DNA of 64,000 nt. Origin: A07HB70 sp964512675 (GTDB taxonomy: Archaea > Halobacteriota > Halobacteria > Halobacteriales > Haloferacaceae). A model generated the notes under the pieces. The model worked only from the letters and a program-made list of their open reading frames with translations, was not told the origin of the DNA and searched no databases. Position 1 is the stretch's first letter; each line of letters begins with the position of its first letter. Location: the NCBI GenBank assembly GCA_964512675.1, contig CAZEJR010000011.1, forward strand, positions 1-64,000. The letters run 5' to 3'. Shown here piece by piece: positions 8,281 through 17,498 of this stretch. A program made the translations under genes and the position numbers.

Positions 8281-9666
8281 ATGCGACTGTTCTGGCACCA
8301 GCGCGACCTCAGGACACGGGACGTCGTCGGACTGACCGTCGCGGCCCGGGACGACACCGTCCTCCCGGTGTACGTCTACGACGCCGACGCCTTCGGCCAC
8401 GTCGGCCGGCGAGACTACGGCTTCCAGATGCGCGGCGTGCGGGCGCTGAAGCGGCGCTACCGCGAGCTCGGCAGTGACCTGATCGTCCGGTCGGGTGACA
8501 CCGCGGCGGAGCTGGCGGCGCTGGCCGACGCCGTCGACGCAGACGCCGTGTACTACGGCGAGCACTACCGACCGTCGCGCCGTGACCGCCAGCAGGCGGT
8601 CGAAGAGCGGTTCGCCGGCACCGACGTCGACACCGAGCCCCGGACCGACCTCGTGCTCGTCGACCCCGGACGGCTCGACGCGTCGTACCCGACCCACTCG
8701 CAGTTTCACCGCGACTGGGAGCAGGCCCCGAAGCCGACGCCGTACGCAGAGCCGGACGCCGACGCGCTCGCGTCGGTCGACGACGGGACGACCGTCCCGG
8801 TCCCCGACGTCGACATCGACCTGCCCGAGGCCGGCCACGACGCCGCCCGCGAGCGGTTCGACCAGTTCCTCGACGCCGGCATCTACAGCTACAACGACAC
8901 CCGCGACGACCTGACGCGGGCGGTCGAGGCGCCGACACAGGCCGTCTCCCGGCTGTCGCCGTATCTCGCCGCCGGGATGATCGGGATCCGCGAGGTGTGG
9001 GCCGGCGCGAGCGACCGCTACGAGGCCGTCCACGGGCGCGAGCGAAAGAACGTCGACAAGTACCGCTACGAGCTGTCGTGGCGCGAACACAACTACCACC
9101 TGCTGTACCACAACCCGGACCTGGGCGAGGAGAACTACACGTCGTTCCCGAACGAGATCCGGTGGCGCGACGACGAGGCGGGGCTGGCGGCGTGGAAGCG
9201 CGGCGAGACCGGCTATCCGCTCGTCGACGCCGGGATGCGCCAGCTGAACGCGGAGGGCTACGTCCACAACCGGCCCCGACAGGTGGTCGCCAGCTTCCTC
9301 ACGAAACACCTGCTCGTCGACTGGCGCGAGGGCGCACGGTATTTCCGCGAGCAGCTGGTCGACCACGACTACGCCTCGAACAGCGGCAACTGGCAGTGGA
9401 CCGCCTCGACCGGCACCGACTCCGTCGACGTGCGGATCTTCGACCCCGTGAGCCAGATGTCGAAGTACGACGCCGACGCCCGGTACGTCACGGAGTACGT
9501 CCCCGAGCTCCGGGACGTGCCGGCCGGCAAGGTCGTCGACTGGCCGACGCTCTCGCAGGCCGAGCGCGACGAGCTCGCTCCGGACTACGCCGACCCGATC
9601 GTCGACCGGAACGAGGGGTACGAGCGCGCACAGCGGACGTTCGAGGCGGCGCTCGGAAAGCGGTAG
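8281..9666 (+). CDS. phr: Deoxyribodipyrimidine photolyase, class I type
   Basis: The 461-residue protein starts MRLFWHQRDLRTRDVVGL, the canonical photolyase N-terminus. It carries AVSRLSPYLAAGMIGIREVW, AWKRGETGYPLVDAGMRQL and YASNSGNWQWTASTGTD, the intact FAD and Trp electron-transfer region, then DVRIFDPVSQ. Length and order of blocks match microbial CPD photolyases such as Halobacterium Phr2. It would bind a UV-damaged dimer and reverse it with FADH- and light. ATG 8281 follows a short AT-poor leader and directly begins the conserved block. It is divergent from a second family member, so the pair may handle different lesions or split repair and sensing. Confidence 0.92.
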   Translation: MRLFWHQRDLRTRDVVGLTVAARDDTVLPVYVYDADAFGHVGRRDYGFQMRGVRALKRRYRELGSDLIVRSGDTAAELAALADAVDADAVYYGEHYRPSRRDRQQAVEERFAGTDVDTEPRTDLVLVDPGRLDASYPTHSQFHRDWEQAPKPTPYAEPDADALASVDDGTTVPVPDVDIDLPEAGHDAARERFDQFLDAGIYSYNDTRDDLTRAVEAPTQAVSRLSPYLAAGMIGIREVWAGASDRYEAVHGRERKNVDKYRYELSWREHNYHLLYHNPDLGEENYTSFPNEIRWRDDEAGLAAWKRGETGYPLVDAGMRQLNAEGYVHNRPRQVVASFLTKHLLVDWREGARYFREQLVDHDYASNSGNWQWTASTGTDSVDVRIFDPVSQMSKYDADARYVTEYVPELRDVPAGKVVDWPTLSQAERDELAPDYADPIVDRNEGYERAQRTFEAALGKR

Positions 9667-9724
9667 TCGCCGCCGACCGGCCCCGTCGGGACCGGACGGT
9701 CTGCCAGCCGCCCGGCCACGGACC

Positions 9725-10081
9725 TCAGCTCGCGACGTCGAACCGGCCGGCCTCGACGAGGTCGACGAACTCGCGCGGATCGAACGTCGTCCCCGCCGTG
9801 ATCACCCGCGAGCGGTCGCCCGGCGGCCACCCGACCGGCTCGTCGACGTCGTACTCCGTCGCCGGCTCGACCGTCACGCCGGACGGGTCGATCCGCGACA
9901 CCCACAGCACCCGCCCGTACTCGACGTCGTAGAGGCCGTCGCCGGCGGTGATCGTGCTGCTATCGGTCTCGATTCGCTGCGAGTCGAACGAGTCCACGTA
10001 CAGCCGTGACAGGACCCCGACGCGGATACCACTGTCGCCGGAGCGGGCCGGGCGCCGGGTGACCGCCGGCGACGGGACCAC
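9725..10081 (-). CDS. Small conserved-context protein, third gene of the helicase-nuclease operon
   Basis: The 118-residue acidic product is unrecognised. It has a beta-rich look: RLYVDSFDSQRIETDSS, VEYGRVLWVSRIDPSGV and then FDPREFVDLVEAGRFDV. No Cys clusters, membrane span or catalytic triad are visible. Its GTG start at 10081 lies 3 nt beyond the stop of the helicase gene on the same strand, so it is almost certainly co-transcribed and perhaps translationally coupled. That context suggests an accessory to the helicase or nuclease. The N-terminal ten residues could be leader; GTG codons slightly downstream are alternatives. Confidence 0.65.
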   Translation of the reverse strand: MVPSPAVTRRPARSGDSGIRVGVLSRLYVDSFDSQRIETDSSTITAGDGLYDVEYGRVLWVSRIDPSGVTVEPATEYDVDEPVGWPPGDRSRVITAGTTFDPREFVDLVEAGRFDVAS

Positions 10082-10084
10082 GGC

Positions 10085-12679
10085 CTACCCCGACCCGTCC
10101 GGGGCGGACTCGACGGCGGCCAGCACGTCGTCGAGTATCAGCCGCCCGGCTGCCCTGTCGAGCGGGTCGTTGTTGTTCCCACAGTGCTCGCTCATCACGC
10201 ACAGCGGGCAGCCGCGCCGGCGGTCACACGAGCAGTCGGTGATGTGCTCGCGCGTTCGCGCAGCCAGCGTGTCGAACTGCTCGTAGATCGCCTTCGCGAA
10301 CCCGACCCCGCCGTCGATACCGTCGTGGACGAACCACGTCGGGCCGGGAACCGTCTCGTGGTCGTGGCCGAGCGTCGACAGCCCCCCGACGTCGGCGTTG
10401 TCGATCATCAGCTCGAGCGGCGCGAGCTGGATCACGCCGTGTTCTGCGGCGTGGAGCCCGCCGCCGTAGGTGTAGCGGTCCTCGGCAGCCGGCACGGCGC
10501 GGTCGGTGCTCGCCCGGGTCGTCGGGGTGAGCAGCTCCTCGCCCAGCTCGCCGGTGAGCCGGTCGATCGTCGTCCGGAGGTGGTCCGGCGGGAGCGCGAC
10601 CCACAGCAGTTCGGTCCGGAGGTCGAGCGGCGGAGCGCCCGTCGGGTGCGGGCCGCCGACGATCTCGCCGGTGCTGACCTCTCGGACGAGATACGCGTCG
10701 TACGTGATCCGGACCGTCCCCGTGCCGAAGTAGAGGTCGTAGTCGCCGGCCAGCGGGCGGTGTGTCTCCACCGCGAGGTCGGTGATCCGCTTTGTCGACT
10801 GGGTCTGGGTGTACTCGTCTGTCTGGGTCCTGCGGACGGCGATCGTCGGACGGCGGCCGGTCTCGTCGACCTCGACGACCTCGTACTGCTGGCCGGCGTG
10901 GAGGAACAGCGCGCCCTCGTGGTAGTCGCGGTAGGCGCGCTCCTCGGCGACCGGGTCGTGGTCGATCTCGCCGTTCCGACACACGACGCGAAACTCCGTC
11001 CCGCCGGTCCCGTACATCGAGATCCGTGCCTGCGGGCGGGCGTCGCCGGTGTAGGTCACCCCGCCGGCGTCGAGGTCGCCGACCGACTCGAGCAGGCCGG
11101 CGTCCTGCCACATCTCGGTCGTCTCGCGCAGGCGCCGCTCGCCGCCGAGGTACGGCGCGTCGGCTGCCGACAGCGGGCGCTCCGCGGCGGCGGCGAGCAG
11201 GTGGTCGGCGTACACCCGGTCGTTTTCGACGGAGACGACCGCGTCCTCGACGCCGTCGTCGAACAGGTAGTCGGGGTTGTCGAGGATGTAGGCGTCCATC
11301 GCGTCCTGGCCACCGACCAGCACGGAGAGCGCGTCGCTCGTCCCGCGCCCGGCGCGCCCGACCTGCTGCCAGAAGCTCTGTTTCGTCCCGGGGTACGACG
11401 CGGCGACGGTGGCGTCGACGCTCCCGATGTCGATTCCGAGCTCGAGCGCGTTCGTCGAGGCGACCGCGTCGACGGACGCGCCCTTCAGCCGGTTCTCGAC
11501 GGCCCGCCGGGTCTGGGTGCCCAGCCCCGCGTGGTACGGCTCGACGTCGACGTAGCCTCCCTCGGGGTGGTCCCGTGCGGCGGCGACCACCTGTCTGGCC
11601 GCGATCTCCGTGCCCTGTCGTGCGCGACAGAACTGGAGCGTCTGTGTGTCGCGTAGCGCGAGGTGTGCGGTCACCGACGCGGCCTCGGACCCGGTCGACC
11701 GGCGGGCCTGCTCGAAGTCCGCGAGCGGGTCCTCGGCGGCCTCGTCGAGCGCCGACCGGTCGACCGGCGGCTCCCACAGGACGACGTCGCGGTCGCCACG
11801 CGGCGAGCCGTCCTCGTCGACGACGGTGAACTCCGCGCCCGTCAGCCGGGCGGCGTGGCGGGCGGGGTTGCCGATCGTCGCGGTCGTGAGCACGAACTGC
11901 GGGGCCGCGTCGTAGTACGCGAGGATCCGCCGCAGACGCCGGAGGATCCACGCGACGTGTGTGCCGGCCACCCCGGAGTACTCGTGGCCCTCGTCGACCA
12001 CGACGAGGTCGAGGTTGTGGTAGAACCGGTGCCAGCCGCTGTCCTTGTTGTGCCGCGGGAGATAGACGTTCAGCCCGGCGGGGTTCGTCAGAACGACGTT
12101 CGCGGTCTCGCGGATCCGGCGCTTTCGCTCGGCGTCCGTGTCGCCGTCGTACACCCCGACGGAGACGTCGAGCCCCCAGTCCTGGCGCAGCTTCGTGTTG
12201 AGCTCGTTCTCCTGGTCGCGGGTGAGCGCCTTCATCGGGTAGAGACACAGCGCCGTCGAGTCGGGGTCGGCGAGGTAGTTCCGGGCGATCTGGAGCGCGT
12301 AGACCCACGTCTTGCCCGACGACGTCGAGGTGGTGACGACCGTGTTCTCGCCGCCGGCGAGACTGTCGAGCGCGGCGGCTTGGTGCGAGAACAGCTCCGT
12401 CTCGAGCCGACCGGCGAGGCTGTCGCACAACACCTCGTCGGCGGGGACCGTCGACGCCGGCTGGCCGGGGAGGTGCCGGCTGTGACACACCTGCCCCCGG
12501 TAGTCGGGGAGCGAATCCCGGAGCACCGCCTCGGAGAGCACCCGGCGCGTCCCCGACCGGTCGGGGACGCCGCCGTCGGGACGGCGGCGCGGCTCCTGGC
12601 CGTCGTGGCCGCCTGCCGCCGTTGTCCGACCGGTCGTGCTCGCGTCGGTGTCGTGGTCCGAGCCGTCTGAGCGTGTCAC
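10085..12679 (-). CDS. DEAD/DEAH-box helicase with C-terminal DUF1998-type Cys cluster (MrfA/YprA-like)
   Basis: This 864-residue superfamily 2 helicase has Walker A TSTSSGKT at 117-124, a DEGH motif II in LVVVDEGHEYSG, motif III TTATIG, and C-terminal RecA-domain motifs including ATNALELGIDIG-like STNALELGIDIGSVDA and QQVGRAGRG. The last 60 residues hold CSCDRRRGCPLC..EHC, the four/five-Cys signature of the DUF1998 domain. This architecture matches the MrfA (YprA) helicase of Bacillus, a nucleotide-excision-like mitomycin repair factor, and relatives of yeast Hrq1. The start lies 3 nt after the nuclease gene stop, so the two are coupled. A role in DNA-lesion processing is inferred from the family and the partner. 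A generic Lhr-like helicase is the alternative. Confidence 0.85.
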   Translation of the reverse strand: MTRSDGSDHDTDASTTGRTTAAGGHDGQEPRRRPDGGVPDRSGTRRVLSEAVLRDSLPDYRGQVCHSRHLPGQPASTVPADEVLCDSLAGRLETELFSHQAAALDSLAGGENTVVTTSTSSGKTWVYALQIARNYLADPDSTALCLYPMKALTRDQENELNTKLRQDWGLDVSVGVYDGDTDAERKRRIRETANVVLTNPAGLNVYLPRHNKDSGWHRFYHNLDLVVVDEGHEYSGVAGTHVAWILRRLRRILAYYDAAPQFVLTTATIGNPARHAARLTGAEFTVVDEDGSPRGDRDVVLWEPPVDRSALDEAAEDPLADFEQARRSTGSEAASVTAHLALRDTQTLQFCRARQGTEIAARQVVAAARDHPEGGYVDVEPYHAGLGTQTRRAVENRLKGASVDAVASTNALELGIDIGSVDATVAASYPGTKQSFWQQVGRAGRGTSDALSVLVGGQDAMDAYILDNPDYLFDDGVEDAVVSVENDRVYADHLLAAAAERPLSAADAPYLGGERRLRETTEMWQDAGLLESVGDLDAGGVTYTGDARPQARISMYGTGGTEFRVVCRNGEIDHDPVAEERAYRDYHEGALFLHAGQQYEVVEVDETGRRPTIAVRRTQTDEYTQTQSTKRITDLAVETHRPLAGDYDLYFGTGTVRITYDAYLVREVSTGEIVGGPHPTGAPPLDLRTELLWVALPPDHLRTTIDRLTGELGEELLTPTTRASTDRAVPAAEDRYTYGGGLHAAEHGVIQLAPLELMIDNADVGGLSTLGHDHETVPGPTWFVHDGIDGGVGFAKAIYEQFDTLAARTREHITDCSCDRRRGCPLCVMSEHCGNNNDPLDRAAGRLILDDVLAAVESAPDGSG

Positions 12680-12682
12680 GTG

Positions 12683-14266
12683 TCAGCCGAAGTCCGAGAG
12701 CGAACCCTGTCTGCCGTTCCCGCCCTGTGCCGTCTCTGCTGTCGCGTCACGCCCGGCGGCGGCCCGTAGCTCGTCGTAGATCGTCGCGAGCGCCCGGACG
12801 TCGTCCTCGCAGTAGCGCTCGAGCCGGCGCCACGCCGGCGGGTCGACCGCCGCCGGGTCGGCGGCCCGCTCGACGGCGGTCCGCCAGGCGACGTACACCT
12901 CGGCGACGGTCTGTCCGTCGAGCCCGGCTGTTGCCGGCTCCCACCCGAGCGCCCCGGCGACGGCCTCGAGCCGGTTCGACCGCCCCGGGAGCGCGGCGTT
13001 CCCCTGGTCGCGGGCCCAGTAGAGCGGGTCGAACTGGTAGGTGTCCGCCCACGCCTGGTGCTGGTCGGGGCAGTGCTGGCGGAGCTGGTCTGCGATCACG
13101 GGAAAGTCGAACTGGTAGCCGTTCCACGCGACGACCGGCCGACCGGCGGCGCTGCCCGTCAGCCACGTGAGAAACCCCTCGAGGTGGCTCGTGTCGTCGG
13201 GGTCACGCTGCCGGAAGGCGAGGTAGCGGCCGTCCTCCGGGCCGCCGTCGAGCACGCCGACGAGCCACGCCGTCGACGCCTCGAGCCCGTCGGTCTCGAC
13301 GTCGACGAACACCGGGTCGCCGCGCGGGAGCGCCCCGTCGCCGGTCGAGACGACGGTCCGGTCGGTAACGGCCCGGGCGGCGGCCCGGATCGACCGTGCG
13401 GTCGAGCGCCCGAACCCCCCGAGATCGGCGATATCCGGAGCGCGCGCCCGGGCGAGGTCGCCGACGGTCGTGTAGCCGCCCTCGCGGAGCGTCTCGGCGC
13501 GGGCCGGGCCGACGTCGCGGACCCCGCGGAGACCGACGGACTCCGGGTCGACCGGCTCCGTCGTGACGGCGCCGTTCGAGTAGACCGAGACGACGGTCGG
13601 GTCGCCGACCCGGCTGTCGACCCCGGCGCCGAGTCGAGCCGTCGTCGTGCCGACGCCGACCAGCGAGAGCGGGCCCGTCGGCCCGGTAACCGTCGTCTCG
13701 TGGCCGGCACGGAGCGTCGTCACCACGTGGGCCGCCGCGGCGTGCCACGGGTCCGGCAGACGCTCGCGGTAGTCGGCGAGCCCCTCGACAGCCGTCGAGC
13801 GCTCGTACGGGTCGACCGACAGCGACAGCGCGTCGCTCACCACGCACCGCGGGGCCGTGCCGCCCGTCGCGTCGAGCAGCGCCTCCGTGTCGTCGTCGGC
13901 GGTCAGCGACACGACGACCCCGTCGTCCGGACCGGACGCGACCGCCGGCGCGACGCCGCGACCGGGCGTGAGGACCGGCGGGTCGACGTCGTGTCCCAGC
14001 GACGAGACGACCGTCGACTCCGGCGGCGCGGCGACCACCACGTCCGGGTCGGCGGCGTCGACCAGCGCGCCGAGCGTGTCCGGGTGGTGTCGCCGGACGA
14101 CCGCTCCGGAGAGCCCGAAGACCCGGACCGGCGCGCCGCCCGGAGGCGGGAGGTCGGGGCGGCTGCTCCGGGCCACCTCCGCCGTCCCGCCGGAGCGACC
14201 CCGGCTGGCAGCGCCGACTGACCCGTCCCGACCGGCTGTCTCGTCCGGCGCTGCCCCTCCGTTCAC
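12683..14266 (-). CDS. DEDD-type exonuclease with helix-hairpin-helix (MrfB/YprB-like)
   Basis: The C-terminal 200 residues form an RNase H-like 3'-5' exonuclease (RNase_H_2 type). Motif I is DVETDG with D322 and E324, motif II is AWNGYQFD with N382 and D387, and motif III is YCEDD with Y485 and D489. Before it lies a helix-hairpin-helix pair at about 245-300, GLRGVRDVGPARAETL and IADLGGFGRSTARSI. The first 240 residues are an unrecognised, mostly beta domain after a disordered Gly/Arg start. The gene is first in the operon and ends 3 nt before the helicase, the same pairing as MrfB and MrfA. The HhH module is a DNA-binding addition I do not recall in the Bacillus enzyme. The true start may be about 40 codons further in. 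Confidence 0.82.
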   Translation of the reverse strand: MNGGAAPDETAGRDGSVGAASRGRSGGTAEVARSSRPDLPPPGGAPVRVFGLSGAVVRRHHPDTLGALVDAADPDVVVAAPPESTVVSSLGHDVDPPVLTPGRGVAPAVASGPDDGVVVSLTADDDTEALLDATGGTAPRCVVSDALSLSVDPYERSTAVEGLADYRERLPDPWHAAAAHVVTTLRAGHETTVTGPTGPLSLVGVGTTTARLGAGVDSRVGDPTVVSVYSNGAVTTEPVDPESVGLRGVRDVGPARAETLREGGYTTVGDLARARAPDIADLGGFGRSTARSIRAAARAVTDRTVVSTGDGALPRGDPVFVDVETDGLEASTAWLVGVLDGGPEDGRYLAFRQRDPDDTSHLEGFLTWLTGSAAGRPVVAWNGYQFDFPVIADQLRQHCPDQHQAWADTYQFDPLYWARDQGNAALPGRSNRLEAVAGALGWEPATAGLDGQTVAEVYVAWRTAVERAADPAAVDPPAWRRLERYCEDDVRALATIYDELRAAAGRDATAETAQGGNGRQGSLSDFG

Positions 14267-14405
14267 GACACCGGGCGTTGTGTCCCGGTCGACAAGAACG
14301 TGACCCTCGCCGTCGTGTGACGTGCCCGTCCGACCGCTCGGCGCCGGCGTCGCACGGGCCGACCGGGTGGCGGGGCCCGTCCGCCGCGCAGCCGGTGGGG
14401 GCTCG

Positions 14406-14615
14406 GGCCTCGAGCCGGTCGCTCAGCGCCGCCAGCTCCCGGCGGAGGTTGGCGTCTACACGGACCGCCTCGACGTCGTCGGCCCAGTACTTCGTTCGGC
14501 GGCGCGCGAGCCCGCGCTCCACGAGGTGTTCGGCGTGCTCGTCGACACGGCGGACCCGCTGACGGTCGACGACGGTTCCTCGTCGGTCACGCTCTCTGTA
14601 CTGTGCACACCTCAC
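14406..14615 (-). pseudogene. Possible remnant of a winged-helix regulator
   Basis: In one minus-strand frame the spacer reads VDEHAEHLVERGLARRR, TKYWADDVEAVRVD and LRRELAALSDRLEARA. This is the wing and following helix typical of haloarchaeal ArsR/MarR-like regulators. A plausible acidic N-terminus (VTDEEPSS) lies in another frame just upstream, and the frame then dissolves into non-acidic sequence. This suggests a frameshifted, truncated copy. No intact recognition helix is visible, so the call is tentative. Confidence 0.3.
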
Positions 14616-14819
14616 GAGGAAATTCGGCGTCGGGCGTCGCCGCTCCGCCGGAACGCGGTCTCGACCGGCCCGTCGTCAGGTGTGCCGGTCGACCAGCGAC
14701 CGCAGTCCGACCTCGCCGTGCCCGCTCTTCCTCCGGATCGGAGCCCATCGGCGGGGCCCGCGGTCCGCACGTTCGTTAGTACCGTGGACGTAAGACACCA
14801 CAGATCGGGTCGTCGGCGC

Positions 14820-15008
14820 TCAGTTCGTCCCGACCACGCGGTCGTAGACGGTCTCTGCCGGACAGACGCCGGTGAACGTGCTCTGGATCAGGTTCGCGCC
14901 GACGAACGCCGCGAGCAGGTAGCCGAGCGGGTCGACGAACAGGCCGAGCGCGAGCGAGACGAGGACGACTGTGCCGGCGAGCCGCCGGACGAACGTGTCT
15001 GCTGACAT
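14820..15008 (-). CDS. DUF2892-type two-span inner membrane protein
   Basis: This 62-residue protein has two hydrophobic segments (LAGTVVLVSLALGLFV and YLLAAFVGANLIQSTF) followed by TGVCPAETVYDRV. The FTGVCP motif is characteristic of the YgaP C-terminal/DUF2892 family, often found with rhodanese or sulfur-handling genes. No rhodanese is adjacent here. The AT-rich sequence at 15012-15036 reads on the minus strand as TTTAGTG about 27 nt before the ATG, a good leaderless promoter. Exact role unknown. Confidence 0.8.
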   Translation of the reverse strand: MSADTFVRRLAGTVVLVSLALGLFVDPLGYLLAAFVGANLIQSTFTGVCPAETVYDRVVGTN

Positions 15009-15163
15009 CGTCGGTAAATTGTACTACACTCACTAAACTGTGTCGACCGTCGGGCGTCCGCGTGCGGGCGCCACACCGTGGCACGGGGGCGCACACCTCT
15101 CCGTCCGACCGTCGGCTCCACAGCCGGAGCAGGTCGAGTGTCGGGACTCGACTCGGAGGCGGT

Positions 15164-17497
15164 TCAGGTGGTCTCCGGCCCCGTGTCCGGCGACGCCCCG
15201 GTCCGTTCGCCGCTCGGCTGCCGTCGGACCAGTCCGGGGACGAGGACCAGCGTCGCCGGCAGGACGAGAAACGCGCCCGCCAGCGCCAGCCCGATAGCAG
15301 AGACCGTCACGACCCCGAAGTTCGCGAGGACCGGGAACCGCGAGACGATCAGGACCCCGAACCCGAAGACGGTCGTGAGACTGGAGCCGAGCACCGGGCG
15401 AGCGAGCTTGGCAACCGCGGTCGCCGCCGCGGTCCGGTCGCTCGCGCCCTGCCGGACCTCGTGTTCGTAGCGCTCGAACACGTGGACGCCGTAGTCGACC
15501 CCGACACCCAGCGCGATCGACGACATCGTGATCGTCAGCGGGTTCCAGGGGATCGAGAGCGCGTACATCACGCCGGCGACGGTCAGCGCCGCGGTGCCGG
15601 CGACGCTCCCGACCAGCACCGCCGAGACGCGCAGCGAGCGAAACGCAAGCGCGAGGAACGCCCCGCCGAGTGCGAACGACAGCAGCGTCATCGGCGTCAG
15701 CCCGGCGGTGACGTTCTCGATGACCGTCCGGTTGAGAACCGGCTTGCCGGTCACCCGCACGTCGACGCCGGGCCCGAGCGTCAGTGCCGCGTTCCCCTCG
15801 AACTCCTCGATCAGCGTCCGGACCGCCTCGCCCTCGACGTCGTCGACGGCGAACGTCACCACCAGCCGCGAGGGCTGCCGGTCTGGGCTCTCGACGGCGA
15901 GCGGGCCGTCCGTCTGCGCGGCGAGCGCGCGGTCGAGTGCGGCCTCCGTCTCGGGTACTCGTCCGCCGTTGGCGAGCGAGACCGCCGTCACGGGGCTCTG
16001 TACCCCGTTTACCCCCGAGTTGGCGAGCATCAGCCGCTGGAACGCGGCCACGTCCCGGAACGTCTCCGGCGTGTACGCCCGGTCGGTCTCGACCAGCACG
16101 TAGATCCGCTTCGGGCTCTCGACCGTGTCCGACAGCCGCTCGAGGTCGTCTTTCGCCTCCAGGTTCTGTGGCCAGAAGTCCATCATCTCCTGTCGCGGCT
16201 CGACCTGCGGATAGGCGTACGCGCCGGCGGAGACGACCAGCGCGGCGAGCAGCAGGGTGACGACCGGGTGTCTGGCGGTACCGTGCTCGGTCAGCCGGCG
16301 GAACGTCGACTCGACGCGGTCGTCCGTGGCCGCGTCCGTCGTGCTCCGCGGCGCCCCGGCGTCGAACCGGACGAGCAGGGCGGGCAGCAGCGTCACCGAC
16401 AGCAGCATCGACGAGAGGACGGCGATCGCACTGGTGACGCCGAACTGCTGGACCGGCGGCACCGGCGACACGAGCAGCGACCCGAGGCCGACGACGGTGG
16501 TGCCCATCGCGATCAGCAGCGCTCGACCGGTCGTCCGGGACGCGGTCCCGGCGGCGTCGACCGGCGACTGGCCGTCCTCGCGGGCCTCGGCGTAGCGGGT
16601 CTGAATCTGGAGTCCGTAGTCCATCCCCAGTCCCAGCGCGACGGGCATCACGCCGAGCATGATGGCGTTGAACGAGTAGCCCAGCACGCCCATCGCCCCC
16701 GCCATGTAGAGCAGCGAGAGCATCGCGACGCTCAGCGGCATCGCCACCTCTCGCCCGCGGGCGAGACGCCCGCGCATCACGAGATAGACGACGCCGAGGA
16801 TGAGCGCGAACGACCCCGCGAACAGCGTGACCATCTCGGGGAGCATCAGTCCGAAGGCGGCGTTCTCGAACACCGGCTGGCCGGTGATCGTCGCGCTCGC
16901 CCCGGGTGGCAGGCTCGCCGCGTCGGTCTCCGCGCTCACCTCGTCGTAGATCACGTCCGAGCCGCGGGTCGGCAGGAACGCGCCGCGGTCGAACCGGTCG
17001 ACGTCACCGTACTCCGCGACGACCACCGTCGTCCCGGTCTCGGGGACGACCCGGTCGACCAGCCGGTCGCCGCCCGGACGCTCGCGCACCCGGTCGACGG
17101 CACGGCGGACGCCCGCCTCCGTGTCGGGGATCGACCCGTCGGCGCCGAGCCGAACGACGTCCGCGAGGCTGGTCACCGACGAGACGCCGTCGACACCGGC
17201 GTACCGACGGTCGAGCCGGTCGATCGCACGGACCGTCTCGGGGTCGTAGGGCGCGTCGGACTCGACGACGACGAACACCGCGTTGCCGGTGTCGTGGTCC
17301 TGCTTCAGCGTCGCCCAGTCCTCGGCGGCCGCCGCGTCGTCGTCGACGTAGAGACTCATCCCCATGCTCATCTGGAGGCTCGACGCCGCGACGCCGCCGG
17401 AGACGACGGCGACGACGAGCACCGCGGCGACGACGCCCCGTCGGTGGGTCGCGGACCAGCGGCCGGCCTGCTCCAGCGCGTCGCGGACGCTCGTCAT
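15164..17497 (-). CDS. RND/MMPL-family exporter permease
   Basis: The 777-residue protein shows the duplicated RND layout. A first span (VVAAVLVVAVVSGGVAAS) precedes an extracytoplasmic domain of about 190 residues, then a cluster of six spans, and the whole unit repeats. Each half has the conserved core, GLGMDYGLQIQTRYAEAR in the first and GVGVDYGVHVFERYEHEV in the second, carrying the Asp-Tyr pair of proton relay. These pumps move hydrophobic compounds or lipids outward by proton antiport. The preceding gene on the same strand, a COG1361 exported protein, ends 1 nt before this start, so they form an operon and probably a complex, as is common in archaea. Substrate unknown. Confidence 0.9.
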   Translation of the reverse strand: MTSVRDALEQAGRWSATHRRGVVAAVLVVAVVSGGVAASSLQMSMGMSLYVDDDAAAAEDWATLKQDHDTGNAVFVVVESDAPYDPETVRAIDRLDRRYAGVDGVSSVTSLADVVRLGADGSIPDTEAGVRRAVDRVRERPGGDRLVDRVVPETGTTVVVAEYGDVDRFDRGAFLPTRGSDVIYDEVSAETDAASLPPGASATITGQPVFENAAFGLMLPEMVTLFAGSFALILGVVYLVMRGRLARGREVAMPLSVAMLSLLYMAGAMGVLGYSFNAIMLGVMPVALGLGMDYGLQIQTRYAEAREDGQSPVDAAGTASRTTGRALLIAMGTTVVGLGSLLVSPVPPVQQFGVTSAIAVLSSMLLSVTLLPALLVRFDAGAPRSTTDAATDDRVESTFRRLTEHGTARHPVVTLLLAALVVSAGAYAYPQVEPRQEMMDFWPQNLEAKDDLERLSDTVESPKRIYVLVETDRAYTPETFRDVAAFQRLMLANSGVNGVQSPVTAVSLANGGRVPETEAALDRALAAQTDGPLAVESPDRQPSRLVVTFAVDDVEGEAVRTLIEEFEGNAALTLGPGVDVRVTGKPVLNRTVIENVTAGLTPMTLLSFALGGAFLALAFRSLRVSAVLVGSVAGTAALTVAGVMYALSIPWNPLTITMSSIALGVGVDYGVHVFERYEHEVRQGASDRTAAATAVAKLARPVLGSSLTTVFGFGVLIVSRFPVLANFGVVTVSAIGLALAGAFLVLPATLVLVPGLVRRQPSGERTGASPDTGPETT

Positions 17498-17498
17498 C

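Noticed and set aside
10085..14266. Helicase-nuclease operon as a phage-defence system
   Set aside because: No toxin, sensor or mobile-element context; MrfAB-like DNA repair explains the domains better.
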